Origin: Sipunculus nudus | Lineage: Eukaryota > Annelida > Sipuncula > Golfingiida > Sipunculidae | Reading direction: 5' to 3' | Length of the DNA stretch: 64,000 nt | Assembly: GCA_026874595.1 (NCBI GenBank) | Contig: CM049310.1 | Span: 30,629,558 to 30,693,557 of the forward strand | Part shown: positions 12,960 to 25,758 of the stretch, one piece after another | How the letters are laid out: each line of letters starts with the position of its first letter | Numbering within the stretch: position 1 is the stretch's first letter | The notes under the pieces: model-generated | What the model was told of the DNA's origin: nothing | The model's input: only the letters and a program-made list of their open reading frames with translations | Databases searched by the model: none | Position numbers and translations under genes: made by a program

Positions 12960-13262
12960 GTGACTTTAATCATAATCATTTACAAGTGTCCTTTACTAAG
13001 CTGCCTAAGGACGTCTGTATAAAGACGTCTGATTCCGTAGCTGCAATTTTCTCGGGCGCATCAGAACCAGTGTCATATGCGGACTCTATCAGTCTGAGTC
13101 AACAGCAGCCCGTAGATCCCGTAGATCTAGATTTGACGCGTATCAATAACCGTGATTGGATCCATGAACAAGCGAATGATCCGGTGATTGTCGATTGTGA
13201 TAATCGACGCGTTAAAACACCAATGGTCTGATTCTAAACTCGGTAACGAGGCCAACTATTAT
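12960..13262 (+). pseudogene. Ty3/gypsy pol remnant, RNase H-integrase linker
   Basis: The translated stretch contains LPKDV, TSDSV-AIFSG, VDLDLTRINNRDW and QANDPVI. These are the characteristic linker residues between RNase H and integrase in a widespread gypsy lineage. After VDCDNRRVKTPMV the frame shifts and continues as SDSKLGNEANYY, then homology stops. Reverse transcriptase is missing upstream, so this is a 5'-truncated dead copy. It appears to continue at 18.2 kb. Confidence 0.75.
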
Positions 13263-16200
13263 TCAAACATAAACTCTGCTTCAGACATTGAGTACTGTAT
13301 CGGTCGCGGTTATAGTACAGTCATTTGTAACATGACCTCACACAAATGGCAACGAAAACTATCCCGTTTGTTTTGTATCCCAGAGGTATCCTTTGAACAT
13401 ATTTAAGGTTCTAAGATATTCTGCCAGGGGAACGTAGTAAAATTCGGGAATATCCAAAATGGCTGCCAGAAGTTTAAGAATCCATCAAGTTTAATTAATC
13501 AAAAGGGTACAACTATATGGAATACACCATTTTCAGGGGGTTTGGGGTCGCAGAATCCAAATATGGTCTTTATTTGCTTATTTAAGGACTCCCAAGGTCC
13601 ATATGTGGGGGTTGATGTGGAAACTGTCTTTAACATGGGGTGCGGTGTGGGATGGTGGTGGTTGCACGACTCAGTAGGAATTTATATTGAGCAGGTAACC
13701 CTAACTTGGAAATGTGCATACTCATCTATCCTGTTGTTCTGATATCGTAGTAATTAGATATTCAACAAACATGCAGAGGGATTGACCGATATGCTGGGTT
13801 AATACGAATGTTTCTCGTACATGGTAGGTGTTGTTAGAAAGTATACTAAAACAGCCACGTTGGTCTGGTTTATGTCAAGTGATGAGGGGCCTGCTTCTGA
13901 AACGCTCCAACAGGTTATTAGATATAGATGCAACTGTCAGACTAATTGCAGCAACTTCAGATGCACGTACAAAGATAATCACATAGCGTGCATCCTGGCT
14001 TGTTGAAACTGCGGGGGCTCTAGCTGCATACAGGGTTGCCAGCAGTCATGAAAAGGCAGGGAAAATATTATGTTTTTAGGGCAGGGAAAAGTAAGGGAAT
14101 TTCATAAAAAGTCAGGAAATTTTAAAATAATTATGTTAGTCAGAGAAAAGTCAGGAAATTTTTAATAGCTATGGCGACTGAAGAAGATTATCAGGTAGGC
14201 AGGCATTTTCATCTTAAGAGCCAGCATTTAATGATTTCATACTACATTTTCATTTTCCTTTCAATTAAAGTTGTGTTGTCTCTGTAGGTATAATCTTATT
14301 TCCCTAGATTTTTGTACAAGCATGTAAGTTGATAATGCATACCATGGATACACAAAATGTATACACGTAGCACCAAGCATTAATGAAAGGCCATCTGTTT
14401 CTTTGAAGTAATACACAATTCATAAATGTTACTGATAACACATTTTACACAAGGACATGAATCTGCAGGGGTATCAAAGCACAAAGACAGAATAGAGTGC
14501 AGTTACTTTGATCCACATGATAAATGCTTGATAAAAGAGTGTATGGTTCTTTGAATATTACATTGTCAATTCTAAATTTCTAGTTTCATTTTGCTTTGCT
14601 TTTAAGTTATAATTTTTTAAATAAAAATTTGGTTTGTGGTAGAATGACGTTTTGGAGAAGACATTTAATTTGGTGGGTAAATTTTTTCCTGAAAACCATC
14701 TAAAAGTCTGGGAATAGTCAGGCAAAAAAGCGTTTGCTGATCGATTTTCAACATGTGGACCCTCTCTCTGGAATGAACGTCCTAATAATGGTAAATGCAG
14801 CTAAATTATAAACGAATTTAAAAGAAAATTTAAAACTAATCTTTTTTACTAAGTTTTTATTAAATTTTATCTCTTGTGTCATAATATATTTTATCAATTT
14901 TGAAAAGCGCCACTGAGTATATTTGTATAGAAGTAGGCGCTATATGAAATGAATAAAGTTTAAGTTTCAAATTCAGAGATTTTTTTCTGAGTTGACTGCT
15001 GTCAACCCTGTGTAACTCACATCAGACACGTTTTGATGAGGATGGAAAAGATGACGTCTCATTTAACATGTGATCATTACATATCTACATGATTTATTGA
15101 TATGGTGATTAAAACAAGGGATCCGTGGGTCATAGTGATCAGTTAAAGTTTATCTTGACGGTAAATATGCAAGGTGGGGGCGGGGTTTGGAGGCGCTGGA
15201 TGGTGGGAGTTCAACATCTCTGCATATACATGTTGGATATGGAATTTAATTGAACAGTTTGTGAAGTAAACAGTAGATGCATACCTACTGCATATTTAGA
15301 AATGGACAGACGGACAGGTAGACGAACAAGGCGGATCCCTTTATTTCCCATTCTCTTGATGCAGGAAAATATTGAACTTAAAGTTTGCATGAGAACCTCA
15401 CTTTTTATTTTATCATTTTTTTTAAGTTTATAATTTTCATACATTTGCAATATAAGTTATATGCTAGTGTCTGGATAAACATGTTAAAGTCCATTCAAAA
15501 TTACAAATATCTACATCATTAATCGCTTATTTTGCTCATTTAATATCACATTATGCACACTGATTGATTTAATTTTATTTCGAATCATAACTTGATTAAA
15601 ATTATTCAAAAGGAAATTAGATTCTTAAAAAGTGCCTCAATAACACAACATGGCATCTTATAGATTACATTGAAGATAAAACAGCTTTTCATTTTGGAAA
15701 TCCAGTTCAAACAATAACAGTAATTCCATAACACTTGATGTATATTGCTGAGGGAGTGGGATGGGGAGCGATTTGAGAGCACCTTTGACAACAGGGGTGC
15801 TCCTGAGTGATGCATTTCTAATCAGATATGCAGGAAATGCTGTATAAAGTGACCTTCATTGACAAGCAGTGGGCAGTTTGGATATAGACAATGCGAGTGA
15901 ATACAAAAGAGCCCTCCCCCCAAATATAAACTTCAATATCAAGCCTTGTTTGTGAGCTTTTATTTTCAAATTTTAAATTTTAACAGATTAAATCCTAATG
16001 TGTATATGCTGTGAAAATCAAATCAGCAGTGCTTACAGAAATAAAATGTGCCATTGTAAAACATTTAAGGTACTGATTTTACACTTATGTTAATAATTTT
16101 AAGAATTTACAATAGTTTGATCTAATTTCTTTTATACAAGTAAATCTTGATTAAATAGTTGCATCCTTGAAAGAAAATCTCCAACTATAGCAGTTACCAT

Positions 16201-18200
16201 GTTAAGACAGAAAATATATTTCTTGCTATTTTGATAAGGTACCTAATTAATGTTTCGGTGCATAACTTTTACAAATCATGAAATATTTACCTAATCTTTG
16301 GCCCATTCATAGGAAATATATAACAGAAATTTATGAATGTTTATAAATATGAACAAGCACAGATGAGTGGTTTTGATATTAGGCAGTCATAAAGTGTAAC
16401 AGCAGGTTTTTCATTATTTCTCGAAGGACCGAAGTCGCATAGGCCAGATTTTGGGCTAGGAATAAGAAGTAAGAGAACTTATAGACATCTAACTGTTTGT
16501 CAAATTATTGATTTGTAGGTCTAATGGTTTCAAAACGTGCCAGTCTAACGGACAGACAGACGGACGGACGGATGAGAGACAATGGATCATAATTATAGCT
16601 CAAATGACTTATAGTCAGCTGAACTAAACATTGTAATATTTGTCAACAGTTTGGACAGTGATAAGGTTTTCCGGAGATCTTTGGTTATTGTTGCAATTTT
16701 CAGATAGTGTTGCTCATGATGTCTCTTTAATTTATAGTCTGCTGATTTTTTTAGTATCTATACCATAGTGTCTTATAGTTCATGAAATACATTTTATTTC
16801 AAAACTACTTGAACAAGAATAAGCATGACGATAACCAAGAGATCATTCATACAACACCGTTTGAACGCTGGTGTATCTTCTAATACTTATAAAAGGAATT
16901 CAGTTCACGTTTGTTCGCAATGTTCTCTAAAACCGCGCTGTGTACAATATTGTGCCATACATCATTTTAAAGGTTATTAACCCCGCAGTGACATGGGCGA
17001 TATGAAAATAAATAATTTTTAATATACGTATAATTTTGAGTGATTTTTCCGTTTTTTTACCGAGCACAGCCGAACTGCCTTCGGCAATCACCGGAATGCG
17101 TGCATCCTGATCACTTAACCACTAACACTAAGGACTATTGTTCATATGAATAACGCTTGCTTTCAATGAGGGATTTGGCCCACGTGCGTGGTCAGTAAAA
17201 GATAAAAACACATGTTTCTCGCTTTATGAAATGGAGAGTTCAACCCAGGAGGATTAATGACAAAACCTAATTCAAGGTCCCAATTTCAGGAACAGGCGTG
17301 GGGTGGGGTGGGGTTGAGTGGTGTCTGGGGTTTCAGGCCTCAAAATTTGTCTGATACAATGAAAAAAAAACATTGCGGCTGTTGAAAATGAATACGGACC
17401 CTCTGCATGCATGGAGTCCCGTTGGGTCCGCTTCTGCTACTTACGAGGTATGCATATTTCTGTTTCTTTCTTCAGGAACAGTTTCCTTGTAACGTACATT
17501 TAATAAATTTTTCATGTGTTCCTCACATCAACCTAATCTTTATACGTGCACCGATAGAATCCAGTCAAATATCATCGAAAACCTGAATGCCCCCGCGTCT
17601 CACTCCATTTCGCAATGTCAACACCATCACTGGCCAAGTCATCAATGTAAACATACCGGGGTATAAATTTCTTGCCAACAGGACAGAACCACAAAATAAA
17701 TGTTTAAAATTTTGGAGCGACTGCAATATCACTCACGCACTGTCTCCACCAGATTATGAGTTTATACGGACGGACGGTATGATGTTAAGGATTCATGTAA
17801 TTTAAAAGTGGCAAAATTAAGATACAAGCACCTGTACATAGAAACGTTTTCTGTTCACAGAAGTGTTGTGCCTCAGAGAGGTGCATGAGTTATTCTGCAG
17901 TCGTGCCAAAATGTTTATACATATCTTATGAAGACAGTTTCCCACTGAAAACCTATATTTTCTGTTAACTTTTAGAATAAGAAAAAATGAGAAAACATTT
18001 CACATCTCAGTTAATATATCTCCCTAACCCCGGTAATAAGCCCGGTATACCGGGTCTATCAGCTATAGTGGTAAAATAAAAGGTATTTTCTGCCTTGTCA
18101 AGTTTGATGATTTTCAAATTTTCCCCCACACAATTGCTTAGGACTTTAAGGACATTAAGGCCACATTAAGGAATCAAAATCAGGTAATTTGCTTTTGTTG
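13263..18200. other. ~5 kb separating two halves of a gypsy copy; mostly unrecognised
   Basis: Apart from a LINE 3' end at 14.73-14.98 kb and a GGACGGACGG-type motif near 16.56 kb, I recognise nothing in it. The motifs AGGGAAAA and AGTCAGG recur several times at 14.05-14.16 kb. It may be an insertion that split the gypsy element, or the gap may be secondary sequence decay. Confidence 0.5.
14730..14980 (+). mobile_element. non-LTR retrotransposon (LINE) 3' end, decayed
   Basis: Translation gives RFSTCGPSLWNE, then FKRKFKTNLF. This matches the WN...LP...FK..LK..LF pattern at the C terminus of CR1/jockey-type reverse transcriptases. It is followed by an AGCGCC...GGCGCTATATGAAAT hairpin-like tail and AATAAAGTTTAAGTTT. 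Only the last part of the element is present. Confidence 0.6.
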
Positions 18201-19868
18201 CAATTTGTGTGCGGTTGACCACTAATTTAGGTAAAATGCCTGTACTATTACTCCATGGTACTAAAGAGCTTCAACTAGTATTGCCGAAACATTTGATGAA
18301 AAAAGGCTTTTTTTTTATTACACGACCAGGTAGGTCATACGGGGCGTTAGCCCAAGAACGGTTTTTCTGGGTACACATGGGCCGCGATGTCCAAGCTTAT
18401 GTGCGATCCTTTATTCGTTGTACGCGGAGAAAAGCTTTAAAACCAAAAGCTCCACTACCAACTATTCATAAAACGCAGCCACTGGAACTCCCTTGTCTAG
18501 ATAACACTTGAGGCGTCCAAAGGCGGCTTTGAAAGCAAACTGGTGATGAAAGATCACTTCACTCGCCATTCAGTGGCCGTTCCAACCAAAAATCAGACCG
18601 CAAATACAACAGCATTACCTCTCTCAATAATTTCATTGTTGAGTTTGGTTTTCCCCAGCGTCTGCACAGCGATCAAGGTAGATCTTTTGAAAACACTATT
18701 ATAAGAGAGCTATGTAATATTTTTGAATGCAGAAATCACGCACTTCACCATACTCATCAATGGGTAATGGCGCCTGTGAACACAGGAACCAAGTTCTACT
18801 TAACACGCTTGGTATCTTCAATCCGTCACAGAAAAGTGATTGCAAAGCGCATGTAGCTCCTTCTGTCCACACTTACAAGTGTACAAAGCATGAAAGCACA
18901 GGGTATTTTCAATACTTTTTGTTTCGTAGACGGCCAAGATTGCCAGTAGATTTAGTACAAATTACTAATCTAGATTCAAAGCCAAAAGGGCACTTACACA
19001 GAATTCACTTCCGACTTAAAAGATAAATTAGAAGATGCTTATAAGACTGCGTTAAACCAAGTGGCTGATAAAAAGAACAAGCAGCGCGCAGCTTATAACG
19101 AATTTTTTAAGAGGAGCCAGGTTACAAAAAGGAGACCGAGATTTGGTCAGAAATCTCCACATGAAAGGTAAAGCGAAACCGCTGACAAGTGGAAATCGGA
19201 AATATATGTGGTGGTGGATCAGAAAAATCCTGATAAGCCAGTAAATTCTGTAAAGAAAGAAAATTCAAACGGGTCCGCCAGAGTGTTACACAGAAATCAC
19301 ATCCTGCCTGTTAGTGAATTAAGACCTGAATTATTAACCGAGTATCGAAGTGAAACCACTAAGAGAATACCCACTAGAATCACAAGAGCCAGCAGAAATG
19401 TTATAAATACCCCTGATTCCCAATTTTCAGATTCTGATTCAAAAAATGAAATGTATATGTATGATGGGACGCATTCCACTGTACCTGCTGAGCAGCGTGA
19501 TTTTGAAAATGATCCGGGAGTTTCGAGCGTTGGCCTTCCTCTGAAGTCTGAAAGTCACAGAATTAGAAGCCTCCGATTCCCCCTTAAATACTTCGATTGA
19601 CTTGGCTGTATCTCCTCGATGTTTAACTTTTGACGAATCTGTCCCACCTACAGTTTATGATCAGTCAACCGTAATACCACTTGATCAAAAAATGAGTCCC
19701 TCCGAAGACATAAGGCGCGAACTTTACACTGTGACGTCACCATGTCAATTTTCGATGCGGTCCACACGCGCCAAAAGAGCACCTGCATGGTTCTGCACGG
19801 GTAAAAATTGGGTGTTCTCTAAACCAAAGAATCATAAAACCCATGTATATCATTTTTTGACGAAATAA
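18200..19868 (+). pseudogene. Ty3/gypsy integrase region, broken
   Basis: Segments in order: KELQLVLPKHL; LAQERFFWVHMGRDVQAYVR with C..C (RCTRRK), the end of the H2C2 zinc module; a QPLELPCLDNT segment where the core should start, with a stop; an RTSPYSSMGNG segment of the core; an integrase C-terminal KNKQRAAYNE piece near 19.08 kb; ARVLHRNHILPV; and finally RSTRAKRAPAWF near the pol end. Several stops and frame changes separate these, and the HxxxH part of the zinc module is garbled (RPGRSYG). It is a dead copy in intron 1 of the NTF2-like gene. No LTR was identified. Confidence 0.85.
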
Positions 19869-21084
19869 AAACCCCAATAAGCTGTACGTGTTTGTTGCTT
19901 GCCGGAAATCTTCGATTTCGGCAAGCATGTTTGTACATAACCTGTTTGGAAAACCGCAACCTGTAAACGACTGAAAAAAAGTTGAAAAGACGCATCGTAA
20001 AAAGGGTGACCAGCAAAGGAAAAATGAAACAAATGAATGTAATGACCCCTGGTGGCAAACCGAGACAATATTGTATTTTGTGACTGAGACCAACTGCCAC
20101 ATATATTCAGCACGTGGAAATATTCATTCATCACTCGTGACTCAGCACTCATTATCAGTACTTACTACTAAAAATCACACATCACATTCCCTTTTCACAT
20201 CTACTGCTCACTACTCAAAGTTCAAAAATAGCCTGGCCGAAAATAAACACTTACTGATCAAAGCGCTACCCTGAATTAGTCACAACCCACGTCAGTTACT
20301 GTCTTTAATATCTTTTGATATTTGTTTAGAAATGGACTGGGCTTCTTTTATTACTCTTAGTCGTACTCAGCAAAAAACTATATGAGAGTTAAACTGCTGT
20401 ATTATACGGTATTAACATACATCAAATATAAGAGTAAAGAGAAGTGAACTTCTGTTCAGATGTCTGGATCTCTGTCTAACTGAAGATGAGTTTTTTTTTT
20501 TACTGTAATACGGTATATATAAGGTATAAGGTATAATCTGTGATGAACTACAGGTGCACTAAGTACAATGCTCATATGACCCTTGCACTGGTTATCCAAA
20601 ACAATAAAAAAGATGCCTACCAAAATGAATTACATGACTAAACTCAACTGAACAGATAAGCCATATATAGTTTTTATTATAACGTGACTATATTATCTGT
20701 CCTATGGTTCGGAGGGTCTCTAACAAAACCTCACACACCCGAAAGTATGTAAGGGAATTGTCTCCAAGTCAGTGCAAAACAAGCCATAACCATCAGGTTT
20801 TTTTTTCTTTAAGCACATAAAAATGCAGAATAAAAAAACTCACGATTCGCAATCAAATTGCGCTAAAGAACAACCGAAGCTTACTACTTGCTACCCCCTA
20901 CACAGAACCCATTACTCATTTATCACAAAGAAACAATCACTTCTCGCTTATCACAGGATTCGTCAGAATTAACCCTTCTTCTACTTCATACCAAAACACC
21001 AATACCTTAGTTTTTCCTTCTCAAAATAATAGCACTCTCCTGAAACTCGTTAACCCACTTTTAAACAATTTATTTTTATTTCAG
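19869..21084 (+). other. intron 1, distal part
   Basis: Probably includes 3' sequence of the gypsy copy, but LTR borders could not be identified. The intron ends with a pyrimidine-rich TTTATTTTTATTTCAG acceptor at 21084. Confidence 0.5.
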
Positions 21085-21228
21085 TGGACAAAGTGAAGAC
21101 AGCCCTTGTGAAACGCAATGAAGAATTCTCTGCATTTTTTGCTGCCAAAGACTTCGACGGGTTGGTTGGCTTATACCTTCCGAACGCGCAGCTGATGCCG
21201 CCAGGGTCTCCGTGTGTACCAGTGTCAG
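21085..21228 (+). CDS. NTF2-like gene, exon 2
   Basis: A 144-nt exon that enters and leaves in phase 1. It encodes DKVKTALVKRNEEFSAFF, AAKDFDGLVGLYLPNAQLM and PPGSPCVPVS, the first helix and first strand of the NTF2-like fold. The donor is CAG|GTAAGTAT. The exon's last ~25 bases plus the donor are copied five more times downstream (see the repeat at 21193-21540). Only this first donor joins exon 3 in frame without a stop. Confidence 0.85.
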
Positions 21229-21540
21229 GTAAGTATGTACCTCCACAACGTCCAGCTGATGTCCCCGTGTGTACCAGTGTCAGGTAAGTATGTACCTCCA
21301 CAACGTCCAGCTGATGTCCCCGTGTGTACCAGTGTCAGGTAAGTATGTACCTCCACAACGTCCAGCTGATGTCCCCGTGTGTACCAGTGTCAGGTAAGTA
21401 TGTACCTCCACAACGCCCAGCTGATGTCCCCGTGTGTACCAGTGTCAGGTAAGTATTTACCTCCACATCGCCTAGCTGGTTTTTCCGGAGTTCTCGTGTG
21501 TACCAGTGTCAGGTAGGTATGTACATCAACAACGCCCAGT
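21193..21540 (+). repeat. 55-bp minisatellite carrying a 5' splice site in each unit
   Basis: Donor GT dinucleotides occur at 21229, 21284, 21339, 21394, 21449 and 21513. The first five are exactly 55 bp apart and the last is 64 bp on. Each is preceded by GTACCAGTGTCAG and followed by GTAAGTAT or GTAGGTAT. The unit is made of the 3' tail of exon 2, the donor and about 15 nt of intron. Because 55 is not a multiple of three, use of donor 2 shifts exon 3 into a frame that meets TGA. Donors 3-6 include the in-frame TAA at 21285-21287. Confidence 0.95.
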
Positions 21541-21654
21541 GCTTCATATATAACAATTCGTTTTCACATAAAATTCCAAACGCATTTTTACTTTATATTT
21601 TACATTTATAGATAGTTTATCTAATTAGGTCTTCTTACACGACCTTTGAGTAAA

Positions 21655-22796
21655 TATTCCGTTCCTTGTATATGTCAATGACTTTCCTGAATTTGTTACC
21701 TGCAAAAGTATAATCTGTGTGGATGGTTCAATCCTCTACTTTAGTCAGGCCTGGACAAAGCGAATGAATGGTTTACTAGGAACCGATAAGTGATCAATCT
21801 AGACAATTGCAACGGTTGCTTTTAAACAATAATGAGGTAAGGTTCAGCTTAAGATTAAATGGACTGATTATGCCATACAAAGCATACTTAAACTACTTAG
21901 TGCTATCAAAGATGGCGACCTCGATTGGAACAACCACGTGAGTATTTTGCAGAATAAAACTTATGCCGGGAGTAGCAAGACGTTTATATCGCTAAAGCAA
22001 GTTTTAACCACAACCAACTTAATGAACGTTATACAATCTTTTAATACAAAGTCACACTGATTACTCTCTGTGTGCGGCCAGAATTGTAACAAAAATTTAT
22101 GGTAAATGGATTTCTACAACTGATCTTATAGCACAGTTGAACTAGATGACATATGATACACGTTACCGTTACTTTCTGTTACTACTCGTATTCAAATGAA
22201 ATTTTGGAAAAGCGCTATTCTCTTTAACTGAATCCCTAAATTTAACTTAATATGGTCATAGAGATGTAACTAGAAATGCCCGCAGAGGTAATTTTGTACT
22301 CCCCAGTCCAAGAACAGAACAACACAAAATTGCATTGTCACACTCAGGAGTTTTTCACTGGAACAGTCTTGCTACTTCTCTCCGTAACGCCTAGTCTTAT
22401 CTGTCTTTCAAGATATTATTGAAACGCACACTCCGGCAAAAGTAAATTCCTTTATGTTTAAAACCTTGTTTACCCCTTCTAAGGTTTCACATAATATTCA
22501 TGTCAAAGTCGTTCTTGTATAGAGATACAATTATTCCATGTTATATTTTAGCTTTTAGCAAAGACCCTTGTGGTCATTAGATATATTTGATTGTTTCCAT
22601 ATTTAGTGCACTCGATTAAGCTTAAATAATCTTGTGGAAATACAACTGGATTGTCACAATATGTCAACTACCCTCCTATTATACTCGTGCTATGTCATTT
22701 GTATTTATTGTATCTCATGTTTTAAATTGTAGCAGCATTTGCTGAATGAGCTATCATGTTGAAATATATGAAATAAATAATAAATAAATAAATTTA
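21655..22796 (+). mobile_element. LINE (non-LTR retrotransposon) 3' fragment, decayed
   Basis: The 5' edge reads YVNDFPEF-like, then a degenerate catalytic box (VDGSILYF where YADDT.LY is expected). Further on come RRGNFVLPSPRTEQHK, HSGVFHWNSLATSLRNA and SFKILLKRTL, the reverse transcriptase C terminus. It is followed by ~300 bp of 3' UTR and an (AAATAAATA)-type tail ending at about 22794. Frameshifts and stops show it is inactive. It lies in intron 2, same strand as the gene. Confidence 0.75.
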
Positions 22797-22894
22797 GAAA
22801 GCTATGACACACAGTCTCGACTTTGAAGTTTTCCAGGTTAATCGGAAATATTAGAAAATTTAAGAGTTTTTTTTTATATGTGCTATGTCTGCAG

Positions 22895-23045
22895 GAATCA
22901 AGCAGTTCTTCGAGAACTTTGCCGGAAGCGGTGTCGCCAATATAGACCTTCCAAATGAGGAGGTGGTGGTTCACGGGGACATGGCGGTCACGAGGGACCG
23001 CGTCATTTGTTCTAAAGAAGATGGTACCGTCACCTTCAAGGGAAA
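22895..23045 (+). CDS. NTF2-like gene, exon 3
   Basis: The acceptor is TGTCTGCAG at 22894 and the donor is AAA|GTATGT at 23046. The exon is 151 nt, phase 1 in and phase 2 out. It encodes IKQFFENFAGSGVANIDL, PNEEVVVHGDMAVTRDRV and ICSKEDGTVTFKGK. The GDMAVTRD...TFKGK strand pair is the signature part of SnoaL/DUF4440-type proteins. Confidence 0.88.
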
Positions 23046-25670
23046 GTATGTGCTTTCGCATTCTCATTCTTTGTTTTCTTATTTTTTTCCGGTGAGAATT
23101 CTCATAGTAAACTTTGTGTTGTTCTCCTCGAAATGAATATGTGTATCTCCCTCATAACATAAAGCTTACAGAATTAACGAGCCTGTGAAATATAATGAAA
23201 AAAGTGAAAGAATTAAAAAATGATTTAAATAACTTGTACATGTATGCATGTATCTAGACAGGCTGTCTTTTAAATAAGATGGGACTTTATATCAGCTGGC
23301 GTTATATAAAAAACTTCAATCACCTGATAATTTTAATAAACTTAGTTGTGTTAGTCGATCAAATCGGATATTTTATACTTGTTTGGTTTGATGACTTACT
23401 TGGAGAGTGCTTTTTCCCCCTGAATTACTTACAGAGTACCTCCTTTCGAAATCCTCTGTTGTTTCAGGCCAAAATGATTTTTCTTCTGTTAAGGGAGTGC
23501 GGAAAAACAGAGTATTATCCTACTTCTAATGTCCATTGGCATTCTTTAAGGAAGAAACAAGAGCTGTTGCATAATAGTCAAACATTTTCAATTTTATTCC
23601 AATATAACCTAAAGAAATGTTAAGAGAAGTGAAGGAACCAATCAAATGGGAACACTAGTGGTATGTATACACCCCCTTATAATATTCATGCATTAAACGT
23701 CCCCTAGGTCAGACCCTTTGTGGATAAACATGCACGTTATATGTACCCATGCAGGAGCGGACCCAGTGGGTATTTAAACCCCGTCGTAGCGAGGCAAAGT
23801 ATATTTTTGCAGAGTCTATCCTGAGTTTTAAGTCTACTCGGCCTCTTTCTCTTCATATCTATTTGTTCCTCGGTGGAAATGGTTAATCCATGGCATACAG
23901 TTGGATCACCCCAAAATATAATCCACGCCATTTTCCCGAGAGACATCAGTCATTTTATTCAGTACCAAATATGCTTACTAGAGGCCAGCATCAGAAACTT
24001 GTTGGAGATAGATATACAAACGGTATCTTGCAGGTACACGTCCATCTTTATCAACTTCAGATTGAAATAACTATTCCATTAACAAGTAATCTATAACCAC
24101 CAATCTTTTTACAAAAGGCACAAACAGATATGGCTCAGTGCATAACCCTATGTCCAACGATAGAGTTTTTATACAGGAACAAACAAGTACCCATATCAAA
24201 GCACTATTCAAAGAAATAATAAATAGAAAACATTTTGAGGGGTTTGCTGTCTTTTCCCCGAGCAACGCCCGGTACCTCTGTTAGTTATTTCATAACGTTG
24301 AAAATGTGAAAGTCAATAATGTATAAACTGGCTGAGTTATAAAATCCATCGTCGTGTACACAAGGAGAAAAGCTGAACGCATTGTCACAAAAATTGTTAA
24401 AGGCAGCAAAATTAACTTCCCAGTATTGAAGCCCATCAGTCTTTTTCATAGAGTTTTTCTACCTTTTTCAATAAGTTTGATTAACCAAGATACGGTTTTC
24501 GTTTCGTGTGGAAGAGACCGTGCTGGCACGTCGGCGCCTCAGCACGACTAGATTTAATTAATTAAAAGCTTACACGAACAATATTAGAAACTGCAAACCA
24601 AACTGTGGCTGGATTAAAAAGCCTGTTGAGAACCAAGACATTACGCTAGCAGCAGATTACATTTAGACAAGAAAATGATGTATATATGAGGATTTATTTT
24701 CATAAGATGGATTTCCAAAAGAAAGTCAAATTTTACTTTTTTTCCTCAACGGGTGCCACACTCTGACCTGACTGATTATTATACGGTATACATACACGAT
24801 TCGTGACCAGACCCGCCGTCTATAAATGTTCTAGCCATATCGCTGTGGCGAAACTCTGCCCTCTAACAGAAAAAGACAGACATGTTTTTTTGTCAAAGCT
24901 TCATTTTACGACTGTTATATTACCTTGTTTGGCGGATACGTATTTTTTAGTCTTTTTTAACATGAAATTCTAACTTGGTCCAACTTATGTAGCTGGTTAA
25001 TAATTCCCGCTATACTCCCACTATGACGTGCATTCTTCGAAGGTCCTGGAACTCTGCTGTTTAACGTAGGCATAATGACGCCATTACTGACGTTCATACT
25101 GCTGGGTCATGGGTTTTAATGACAAGGAAAGGTTAAGGTTCTGGCGGGTGTGCGTGTCATATACAGCTCTTGCTTTTCAGGGTCACATAATTTCAAGCTG
25201 GAATTTGTTTTCTAGTTTTTTTCTGAAGAAAAAATAAAACTATCAAAATCAAGTCAACAATAATGTTGTCCTTGACCGTATGCCTCCGTAATTTTTTTTC
25301 CAAGATGATAATTTAATTTCTGATATACAGTAAAGCCTCGCTTTAGCGACCAGATCTGAATTATGACAACTCGTACATTAATATTATAATATATTAATAT
25401 TTAAGTTAAAACCTTTCATCCAGAAACCTAATAAAGAAGTAAATTAATTCCAAAGTCTATAACCGAGAACATAAGTCAATCAATTACATAACACACTGTC
25501 ACTATTGCCACTACTACTACTACAAATACTACCACCACCATTGATAATTCTTATAAGTAGTAGTAGTAGTAGTAGTAAGAGTAAGAGTAGTAGTAGTAGT
25601 GGAAATAGTGGTAAAGTAGTATTAGTCATGGTATTTTTGTCACAGTTACTGTCAAGTTTTGATAACAAAG

Positions 25671-25714
<44 letters not shown>

Positions 25715-25758
25715 TATTAATGATATTATTAATATAATAATAATAATTTTTATTGAAG
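23046..25758 (+). other. intron 3 of the NTF2-like gene
   Basis: It contains TACAGTAAAGCCTCGCTTTA at 25326, which looks like one terminal inverted repeat of a mariner-type element; no partner was found. Compound microsatellites (ACT, TAG and ATT units, 25500-25745) come directly before the acceptor. Confidence 0.5.
25500..25745. repeat. compound trinucleotide microsatellite
   Basis: ACT/ACC units, then TAG units, then a (TTA)n run from 25674 to 25710 and degenerate ATT/AAT. The array ends only 13 bases before exon 4, so it supplies the local pyrimidine/AT context of that acceptor. Confidence 0.95.
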
